Shown piece by piece: positions 6,500 to 12,011 of a stretch of DNA of 12,011 nucleotides. A program made the position numbers and the translations under genes. The stretch is from Gammaproteobacteria bacterium TMED92 (GTDB lineage: Bacteria; Pseudomonadota; Gammaproteobacteria; Pseudomonadales; Azotimanducaceae). The stretch covers positions 1 to 12,011 of the forward strand of contig NHET02000093.1 of the NCBI GenBank assembly GCA_002170355.2. The letters run 5' to 3'. Numbering within the stretch: the first letter of the stretch is position 1; every line of letters starts with the position of its first letter. Under the pieces are notes generated by a model, which was given only the letters and a program-made list of their open reading frames with translations, had not been told where the DNA came from and ran no database searches.

Positions 6500-8307
6500 T
6501 ACTCAAACTCCGTTGCACTAGGCCGCTGTCCGCTGCGAGTCGGTGCCACCGTTTTGATTGCCAGATTTCGCGAGATTCGGCCGCCACTATTGAGCTGTAG
6601 CTGGCCAATTGGTGAGCGCAAAGTAAAATGCTCGCGCCAGTTTGAGGGCATGCTTAATGCAGGTGCCCAGGTCGCCATTTGAAACGCGCTCGCGCCTAAA
6701 GCATAGAGATCCACCAAGCTATTATTGCTGAGGTTAAATGCACTGATCATGCCTAGCTCAACGCGGTTTGGCTGGGTTAGCAATGGCAATTCGGCCACAG
6801 AAAAACCCTCTGGTAAGGAACCGTCACGCAGGCTTTGCGAAGTTGCGTAGACCGGTAGATGATCCGCGAAGTGGAATTGCAGAGCGGGAATAAGTGCTGC
6901 GGCTTCGAAGCCGGTGGTTAGCGCCAACACAGCGTCTAAGTCCTGACGTGCTCTGGGAAGAAATTCCAAAGGTTCCCCCAGCAGCGCGGCGACGCGCTCT
7001 TTCCGCGTCGTGCTCGCTGACACATCCATGACGTTGCCAACGGCGCGGGTCAGTTGCTTAAGGTCGCTAAAACGCGTCGCAAAGATTGGGTGTGGCCACT
7101 CATGTTGGAACGCCTGTAGCGCCTTGTTGGCCCAAGTACTGCCATTGTGCACAACCATGACACGCTGGTGCTGATTAGTGCGCATGAGCGTTGCAAGGGT
7201 CGTCGCCTCATCCTCTATCGCGGTACCGAGTTGCAGTAGATTGCTAGCCGTGCTTCGCGGGGATTCGCTGGTCGGTAAATAGTTTAGCAACAGCGTAGGT
7301 ATTTCGCTGGCTGCAGCGAAGGCAGCGAACGCGTCAACATTGGCTTTCAACAACGGTCCCACCAAGATGTTGGCGCGAGCATCGCGAGCCAACCGCATGA
7401 GCTCCAGCGCTGAATACTCCGCGCTGTCAAAAATATGCAGCGCCAGTGTTGCGGCTGGCTTGGTGGGATCCGACTCGGCTAAGTAAGCCGCGATAAAGCC
7501 ATCTCGCACTGCGCGCCCAACGTTGCCAAGTTGACCGCTCAACGGCAGCATCAGAGCAATTGAAGCCGTGGCTGGGTCAGCGAGCTGAGCTATCAGGTTG
7601 GGTGGATCAATTGCCGCGGCATGATCCCGCCATTGCGCTTGCCAGTTTTGCCAAGCTTGGTGAGTTTGGTAGCGAGACCCCGTTGTCGTCAGCACATTCA
7701 CTAAGGCGTGCCAGCCACGATGAGCTTGGGAGTCTGGTCTAGGTATGGGTGTGACCCCACCATTTGCAAGTTGCACAGCGTCGTGGTCTGGCGCTTGTTT
7801 TGCTTGTAGCAAAGTATGCAGAATTTCATCTGACGACACTGGCGAAGCCAGGGTTTGCATGGCGATTAAACTATCCGCGCGGCATTGATTCAGAGACAAA
7901 GCAGCGCAGATTTGTTCCAGCAAAGACCATTGTTGGAGTGTTGTCACTTGGGCGTAGCTCAGCGCTTGATACGCGTCAATGAAACTGCCCACGCCAGCAT
8001 GAGCTCTGGCTCTGAGTGTTTGCAACTGAGCGATGGTCGGCTCACTCAAGCTGCTGATGTCGACGTCGGAAAATAGCGCCAGAGTGGCCGCTGCCGTCTC
8101 TGAGCTGAGCTGGCGCTCGGCTTGCCGAAGCAGTTGCTTTAGGTCACCCTCGCGACTTAGCTCGCGCGGAGCTGCTGTTTCGGGCTCAATGATTGGCGAT
8201 GCTTGGGTAGCGGGGCCTGGCGCGTCGGGTACAGGAGAACGCGGCGGGCTTTGGCAGCCAGCTACCATCGTTGCAACGCAGAAATACATTAGGAGTCTAT
8301 TGGGCAT
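6499..8307 (-). CDS. lpoA: Penicillin-binding protein activator LpoA
   Basis: LpoA is an outer-membrane lipoprotein that reaches through the periplasm and stimulates the peptidoglycan synthase PBP1A. The product is 602 residues, shorter than E. coli LpoA (678). The signal peptide ends in lipobox VAGC with C18. A Pro/Ala-rich linker (about 20-48) leads to a helical repeat domain (about 52-240). A C-terminal domain of periplasmic-binding-protein fold begins at IALMLPLSGQLGNVG (250-264) and runs almost to the end. The ATG shares bases with the divergent rsmI ATG. The sequence upstream on the minus strand shows no good Shine-Dalgarno, and an in-frame stop lies 12 nt upstream, so the only alternative start is M7. 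First gene of the lpoA-yraN-dolP operon. Confidence 0.93.
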   Translation of the reverse strand: MPNRLLMYFCVATMVAGCQSPPRSPVPDAPGPATQASPIIEPETAAPRELSREGDLKQLLRQAERQLSSETAAATLALFSDVDISSLSEPTIAQLQTLRARAHAGVGSFIDAYQALSYAQVTTLQQWSLLEQICAALSLNQCRADSLIAMQTLASPVSSDEILHTLLQAKQAPDHDAVQLANGGVTPIPRPDSQAHRGWHALVNVLTTTGSRYQTHQAWQNWQAQWRDHAAAIDPPNLIAQLADPATASIALMLPLSGQLGNVGRAVRDGFIAAYLAESDPTKPAATLALHIFDSAEYSALELMRLARDARANILVGPLLKANVDAFAAFAAASEIPTLLLNYLPTSESPRSTASNLLQLGTAIEDEATTLATLMRTNQHQRVMVVHNGSTWANKALQAFQHEWPHPIFATRFSDLKQLTRAVGNVMDVSASTTRKERVAALLGEPLEFLPRARQDLDAVLALTTGFEAAALIPALQFHFADHLPVYATSQSLRDGSLPEGFSVAELPLLTQPNRVELGMISAFNLSNNSLVDLYALGASAFQMATWAPALSMPSNWREHFTLRSPIGQLQLNSGGRISRNLAIKTVAPTRSGQRPSATEFE

Positions 8308-8308
8308 G
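8291..8308. promoter_or_regulatory. Ribosome site of rsmI inside lpoA, and shared CATG start
   Basis: AGGAG at 8291-8295 lies 10 nt before the rsmI ATG (8306-8308) and within the first codons of lpoA read on the other strand. The lpoA ATG occupies 8307-8305 on the minus strand. The four bases CATG at 8305-8308 therefore carry both start codons. Each gene's promoter and 5' leader must lie within the coding region of the other. I found no convincing -35/-10 pair for either. Confidence 0.7.
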
Positions 8309-9136
8309 TCAGGAACACTCTACGTGGTTGCTACCCCGATTGGCCATCTGGGCGACTTGAGTCAGCGAGCGATTGCAACGCTAAAACAAGTGCAAATCAT
8401 CGCCGCAGAGGATACCAGACGCTCTGGGGTGCTGTTAGCACACATTGGACATTCGGGCTGCCAGATGATGAGCCTGCATGACCACAACGAAACTATGGTA
8501 AGTCGTAAAATTATCGCGCGACTGCAGCAGGGGGACTCCGTCGCCCTAGTCAGTGATGCGGGCACACCGTTGATCAATGACCCGGGTTTTCGGCTGTTGC
8601 AACTCGCGTCACAACACGGCGTCCAAGTCGTACCGATCCCCGGCCCTAGCGCGGTGATCACGGCGCTGAGCGTATGTCCGCTGCCGTGTCAGCATTGGCG
8701 TTACGTCGGTTTTTTGGCGTCCAAATCCTCGGCGCGTCGACAACAATTGCAGAGTTGGTTGCAGCACGCAGAAGCGATAGTGTTTTTTGAGTCGCCGCAT
8801 CGGATTCGTAAAACGCTCGAAGAATTGACTGAACTCACCGAGCGGCGACTGTTTCTAGCCCGTGAGATGACCAAGCAGCATGAGTCTTTTTTGCAAGGTT
8901 CCGCCAGTGACGTATTGCAACAGCTCGCAGATCCGCCGAAGGGAGAATTTGTCGGCATCATAGAAGCTGGCGAAGCTGCTGTGGCTCAATATCAACATCA
9001 ACAAGTATTACAGACCCTGCTGCAAGAGTTGGCGCCGGCAAAAGCAGCGAAGCTGGCTGCGCAGATTTGTGGCGGGAACAAGAAACACCTTTACGAGTTA
9101 GCGCTCACACTCGACCCTAAATCGCAAAGGAATTAA
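8306..9136 (+). CDS. rsmI: 16S rRNA (cytidine1402-2'-O)-methyltransferase
   Basis: RsmI uses S-adenosylmethionine to methylate the 2'-OH of C1402 in 16S rRNA at the decoding centre. The product is 276 residues of the tetrapyrrole-methylase fold. Motifs in order: YVVATPIGHLGDLSQRA (6-22), AAEDTRRSG (33-41), LHDHNE (57-62), ALVSDAGTPLINDPG (80-94) and PIPGPSAVITALS (110-122), then FFESPHR and the C-terminal KKHLYELAL. The ATG at 8306 gives the family N-terminus and has AGGAG 10 nt upstream. The frame is open to 8033, but that stretch overlaps lpoA and is not conserved. Its partner enzyme RsmH, which acts on the base of the same nucleotide, is encoded 1.1 kb downstream. Confidence 0.96.
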   Translation: MSGTLYVVATPIGHLGDLSQRAIATLKQVQIIAAEDTRRSGVLLAHIGHSGCQMMSLHDHNETMVSRKIIARLQQGDSVALVSDAGTPLINDPGFRLLQLASQHGVQVVPIPGPSAVITALSVCPLPCQHWRYVGFLASKSSARRQQLQSWLQHAEAIVFFESPHRIRKTLEELTELTERRLFLAREMTKQHESFLQGSASDVLQQLADPPKGEFVGIIEAGEAAVAQYQHQQVLQTLLQELAPAKAAKLAAQICGGNKKHLYELALTLDPKSQRN

Positions 9137-9160
9137 TCCCTAAACCTTAGTATCGGCGAC

Positions 9161-9188
9161 TTGTGTCGGCGTCGTATGGCTCTACACT
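9161..9188 (+). promoter_or_regulatory. Predicted rnpB promoter
   Basis: TTGTGT at 9161-9166 and TACACT at 9183-9188 are 16 bp apart. Start of transcription would fall 5-7 bases downstream, which coincides with the first base of the predicted P1 helix of RNase P RNA (9193). Agreement between promoter and RNA 5' end is the main support; the -35 match is only moderate. Confidence 0.55.
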
Positions 9189-9192
9189 GTCC

Positions 9193-9546
<354 letters not shown>

Positions 9547-9554
9547 TGTTGACT

Positions 9555-9573
9555 GATCCTTGTGACGAGGATT
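9555..9573 (+). terminator. Weak hairpin after rnpB
   Basis: ATCCT (9556-9560) pairs with AGGAT (9568-9572), extended by one G-U pair inside and one outside, around a GTGAC loop. It is placed ten bases after the RNA 3' end. No T-run follows (TCCCTTAA), so it is either a poor intrinsic terminator or a processing structure. The remaining sequence up to the mraZ promoter shows a T-rich stretch near 9612-9624 but no strong stem. Confidence 0.25.
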
Positions 9574-9659
9574 CCCTTAACCATCAATCGCGCTGCGGCT
9601 AAGCACAAAAAGTTCTTTTATTTCCGTAATTTATGCCCCTTTCGACGCGGCCATATCGC

Positions 9660-9688
9660 TTGACTACACGAACTTGCGTAGCTAGTGT
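9660..9688 (+). promoter_or_regulatory. Candidate promoter of the mra/dcw cluster
   Basis: TTGACT at 9660-9665 (five of six consensus bases) is followed after 17 bp by TAGTGT at 9683-9688, a weak -10. Transcription would start near 9695, right at the first MraZ repeat, which fits repression by MraZ. Another TTGACC at 9736-9741 has no usable -10. Confidence 0.4.
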
Positions 9689-9695
9689 GGCGACC

Positions 9696-9720
9696 TGGGA
9701 AAAAGTGGAGAAAAGTGGGT
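9696..9720 (+). promoter_or_regulatory. MraZ operator: three 10-bp spaced TGGGN-type repeats
   Basis: TGGGA (9696-9700), TGGAG (9706-9710) and TGGGT (9716-9720) repeat every 10 bp, with the identical spacer AAAAG between them. MraZ is known to bind direct TGGGN repeats with 5-bp spacers upstream of its own gene. A degenerate fourth unit, TGTGG, lies at 9686-9690 in the same phase. The array sits 50 bp before the mraZ start, downstream of the candidate promoter, so negative autoregulation of the whole cluster is expected. Confidence 0.8.
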
Positions 9721-9769
9721 ATTTGCGGTCATCCCTTGACCACGCGCAAAGACTCACCGCAATAAGTAG

Positions 9770-10228
9770 ATGTTTCGCGGCATCCATAGCGCAACACTCG
9801 ACACTAAGGGTCGTATGGCTTTGCCTGCGCGTAATCGAGAAGCCATGCACCTCGCTAGTGGTGGCAAGGTCGTGTTGACCATCGATATGCGTGAATCTTG
9901 CCTGCTCCTCTATCCGCTTCCTGAATGGGAGGTCGTGCAACGCAAGCTAGAAGCGTTGTCTAATATCAATCCGCAAGCCCGATTGCTGCAACGTCTGCTC
10001 ATCGGCCATGCGACCGATTTAGAGCTGGACGCAGCAGGTCGGTTGCTCCTGCCTGCAATGCTCCGAGACTACGCTGAGCTCAAAAAAAAGCTGGTATTGG
10101 TTGGCCAAGGCAACAAGATTGAGATTTGGTCCGAACTGCACTGGCACGAGGGCATGCAAGATTGGGTCAAGCAAGGTGCTCAAGCACTGCACGGCGGCAG
10201 CGACAGCTTTTCGGAGTTGTCTGTATGA
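9770..10228 (+). CDS. mraZ: Transcriptional regulator MraZ
   Basis: MraZ is the first gene of the division and cell wall cluster. It is a ring-forming DNA-binding protein of the AbrB-like swapped-hairpin fold that represses its own promoter. The product is 152 residues, as in E. coli. It has two SpoVT/AbrB-type repeats, each with a D-x-x-x-R motif: D11-R15 in LDTKGRMALPAR and D87-R91 in LDAAGRLLLPAML. CLLLYPLPEWE (44-54) and GQGNKIEIW are typical. The ATG gives the family N-terminus (MFRG), although the ribosome site is poor, with no GGAG-like sequence in the preceding bases. It overlaps rsmH by four bases (ATGA). Confidence 0.96.
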   Translation: MFRGIHSATLDTKGRMALPARNREAMHLASGGKVVLTIDMRESCLLLYPLPEWEVVQRKLEALSNINPQARLLQRLLIGHATDLELDAAGRLLLPAMLRDYAELKKKLVLVGQGNKIEIWSELHWHEGMQDWVKQGAQALHGGSDSFSELSV

Positions 10229-11208
10229 GCGATGCACAGTCACCTGAAAATACCTTGTCGGCTACAGAGACTGCATCAACCACGCACTTGCCGGTGTTGC
10301 TGGCCGAAACTATTCAAGCGTTGTCCATTAGACCGGATGGCACCTACCTAGATGCTACCTTTGGGCGTGGCGGTCATTGTCGTGCGATGTTGGCTGAATT
10401 GTCGGCCGCAGGTCGCGTTATCGCTATCGATCGCGACCCTCAAGCCATTGCTGTAGCCGAGGCGTTACAAGCCCACGAGTCGCGCTTAACGGTAGTGCGA
10501 GCGCGCTTTGGTGCGCTTGGTGATGTTATAGATCGTTGCGGCGTAACTGGCGCTGTCGACGGTGCGCTTATGGATGTGGGGGTGTCATCACCACAGTTAG
10601 ACGATGCGCGGCGGGGTTTCAGCTTTCGTCACGACGGCCCCTTAGACATGCGCATGGATCCACAGCATGGAGTCAGCGCAGCCGGGTGGTTAAACAGTGC
10701 TGCAGAGGAGGACATAGCTGATGTCATTTGGCGCTACGGCGAAGAGCGACGCTCGCGGCGTATCGCGAAGGCGATCATCACGGCGCGGCCATTGCACAGA
10801 ACTCAAGAGTTGGCAGAGTTGGTGGCGAGCTGTGTACCTCATGTTAAACGCTCGCGACAGCAAGCCAGTAAGCACCCCGCGACAAAAACCTTTCAGGCCA
10901 TCCGCATATTCATCAACGATGAGTTGCAAGAACTCAAACAAGGCTTACAGGTCGCATTTGAGAATCTTACAAAAGGCGGGCGTTTAGCGGTGATTAGTTT
11001 CCATTCTCTAGAGGATCGCGAAGTAAAACGCGCTTTCAAGGCGCTCTCACAGCCTCCGGTTATGCCACGCCGATTGCCTGTGCGCGCAGCAAATGTAGCT
11101 GTCCCTGGCCGTCTAGTTGGTGGAGCGATACGCGCAGGGAATCACGAGCTGCAAACAAACCCGCGTGCTCGCAGTGCCACACTGCGGGTTATAGAGCGTG
11201 TTGCTTAG
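10225..11208 (+). CDS. rsmH: 16S rRNA (cytosine1402-N4)-methyltransferase
   Basis: RsmH (MraW) methylates the N4 of C1402 in 16S rRNA using S-adenosylmethionine. Together with RsmI it makes m4Cm1402 at the P site. The product is 327 residues, slightly longer than E. coli (313) because of about 20 extra Ser/Thr-rich residues before HLPVLLAE (21-28). SAM-binding DATFGRGGH is at 43-51, AIDRDP at 67-72, MDVGVSSPQLDDARRGFSF at 116-134, DGPLDMRM at 137-144, TFQAIRIFINDEL at 222-234, and the C-terminal VISFHSLEDREVK at 256-268. The ATG overlaps the mraZ stop, with GGAG 8 nt upstream. ftsL follows after two bases. Confidence 0.96.
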   Translation: MSDAQSPENTLSATETASTTHLPVLLAETIQALSIRPDGTYLDATFGRGGHCRAMLAELSAAGRVIAIDRDPQAIAVAEALQAHESRLTVVRARFGALGDVIDRCGVTGAVDGALMDVGVSSPQLDDARRGFSFRHDGPLDMRMDPQHGVSAAGWLNSAAEEDIADVIWRYGEERRSRRIAKAIITARPLHRTQELAELVASCVPHVKRSRQQASKHPATKTFQAIRIFINDELQELKQGLQVAFENLTKGGRLAVISFHSLEDREVKRAFKALSQPPVMPRRLPVRAANVAVPGRLVGGAIRAGNHELQTNPRARSATLRVIERVA

Positions 11209-11210
11209 TC

Positions 11211-11585
11211 ATGCCGGAAAAAAACCAAACACGCAACGGCTCAAGAAGCGGCAGAGTGGTCAAAAGCCCGCCCCAAGAACCCGTAAGCAAGGCAATTAGG
11301 CCAATGTTGCTGGTGCTGGTGTTGATCCTGGGCATCGTCTTTTCTGGCATAGAGATGGTTGACTCAGCTCAGCAAATGCGCGAGCTCTACCAGCAGTTGG
11401 ATCGGGTGCAACGGCAGCAAAACGAATTGTTAGCTGTGCACAGCAGGCTGTTGCTCGAGCGTGGTGCACGTGCAAGCTTGAGTGAAGTAGAAAACGCAGC
11501 CGAGCAAACGCTAAACATGCATTTCCCGCCCTTGGCTCTACCACCGCACGGGCAGCTTGCGCCCGCCAATAAGTCGGGACAATGA
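11211..11585 (+). CDS. ftsL: Cell division protein FtsL
   Basis: FtsL is a bitopic inner-membrane protein of the divisome that forms a complex with FtsB and FtsQ and activates FtsWI septal synthesis. Primary sequence is poorly conserved, so the call rests on architecture and position. The product is 124 residues (121 in E. coli), with a basic cytoplasmic tail (1-31), one membrane helix (about 32-47), then a periplasmic coiled coil rich in Gln, Leu and Glu (about 52-88), and a short C-terminal segment with AEQTLNMHFP, which resembles the ATEKLQMQ region of E. coli FtsL. It lies between rsmH and ftsI, its invariable place in gammaproteobacterial dcw clusters. Two bases separate it from the rsmH stop. 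Confidence 0.9.
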   Translation: MPEKNQTRNGSRSGRVVKSPPQEPVSKAIRPMLLVLVLILGIVFSGIEMVDSAQQMRELYQQLDRVQRQQNELLAVHSRLLLERGARASLSEVENAAEQTLNMHFPPLALPPHGQLAPANKSGQ

Positions 11586-11589
11586 CGCG

Positions 11590-12011
11590 GTGAAAGCGTG
11601 GCGCCACTACTTCGTGTTGTTTTTCTTCGCTGCTGCCGTACTTGCGCTTTCGAGCCGTGTTGTTTTTCTGGGCGTTAGCGAGCGTGACTTCTTACAGCAA
11701 GAAGGCGATGCGCGCTCCATTCGCAAAGAATCGATACCCGCGTTAAGAGGTGTCATTTACGATCGCAACGGTGAAGCGTTAGCGGTCAGTACGCCGGTTA
11801 ACGCGGTGTCAACAAATCCGCGTAAGGCAAAATACTCGGACGCGCAGTATGCCGCCATGGCAGATGTGTTGGGTACAACCTCGGCAGCACTGCAGCACCA
11901 GATAAGTACCAATGCTGACAAGCAGTTTGTGTACCTGAAGCGCCATGCGGGTTGGGATCTGAGTCAACGTTTACGAGGGCTTAACTTGCCTCACCTGGAG
12001 CTGCGGCCGGA
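11590..12011 (+). CDS. ftsI: Peptidoglycan transpeptidase FtsI (PBP3), N-terminal part
   Basis: The septum-specific class B penicillin-binding protein; the window ends after 140 codons. The visible part has a short cytoplasmic start (MKAWRH), a membrane anchor (about residues 7-28), and the start of the pedestal domain with GDARSIRKESIPALRGVIYD, the latter carrying the strongly conserved R-G-x-I-x-D-R-N-G-E-x-L-A-V-S-T-P motif. The catalytic SxxK, SxN and KTG motifs lie beyond the edge. The start is GTG, four bases after the ftsL stop, with GGGA 10 nt upstream. The ATG at 11582 is in the same frame family but runs into TGA after three codons, so it cannot be the start. Confidence 0.93.
   Translation, partial: MKAWRHYFVLFFFAAAVLALSSRVVFLGVSERDFLQQEGDARSIRKESIPALRGVIYDRNGEALAVSTPVNAVSTNPRKAKYSDAQYAAMADVLGTTSAALQHQISTNADKQFVYLKRHAGWDLSQRLRGLNLPHLELRP

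Noticed and set aside
8033-8305. Extended rsmI start 91 codons upstream
   Set aside because: The region is the opposite strand of lpoA, the extension lacks family similarity, and a good ribosome site precedes the ATG at 8306.
9736-9765. Second promoter just before mraZ (TTGACC with CAATAA)
   Set aside because: The -10 element matches only two consensus positions and would leave almost no leader.

Overview
The window is a stretch of conserved housekeeping chromosome from a gammaproteobacterium. Protein matches by eye are to E. coli and Pseudomonas orthologues. The order rplM-rpsI-petABC-sspAB-dolP-yraN-lpoA-rsmI-rnpB-mraZ-rsmH-ftsL-ftsI is the Pseudomonas-type arrangement, not the E. coli one, where these genes lie in separate loci and petABC is absent. 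A bc1 complex implies an aerobic or otherwise respiratory organism. I cannot name the genus.

Layout. Positions 1-155 hold the last 50 codons of an unidentified membrane protein. Positions 156-472 are mostly unassigned, with one 44-codon ORF (322-456) that resembles the cbb3-oxidase subunit CcoQ. A good sigma70-type promoter (473-501) and a structured leader precede rplM and rpsI (695-1516). After a 339-bp gap come petA, petB and petC (cytochrome bc1), then sspA and sspB (to 5568), all on the plus strand and tightly packed. On the minus strand lpoA-yraN-dolP (8307 to 5574) form an overlapping operon that converges on sspB with 5 bp between stop codons. rsmI runs on the plus strand from a start codon that shares its bases with the lpoA start codon. 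It is followed by rnpB (RNase P RNA) and then by the head of the division and cell wall (dcw) cluster: mraZ, rsmH, ftsL and the first 140 codons of ftsI.

Functional themes. Ribosome: L13, S9, two methyltransferases that both act on 16S C1402 (RsmI and RsmH), and RNase P. Respiration: the three bc1 subunits. Stress and proteolysis: SspA and SspB. Envelope and division: LpoA, DolP, FtsL, FtsI and the MraZ regulator with its operator of three 10-bp repeats.

I found no mobile element, CRISPR array, phage gene, defence gene or tRNA, and no evidence of a new multi-gene system. The points most worth checking are the overlapping divergent start codons of lpoA and rsmI, the apparent loss of diaA from the lpoA operon, the CcoQ-like small ORF, the rplM leader fold, and the non-ATG start of petA.
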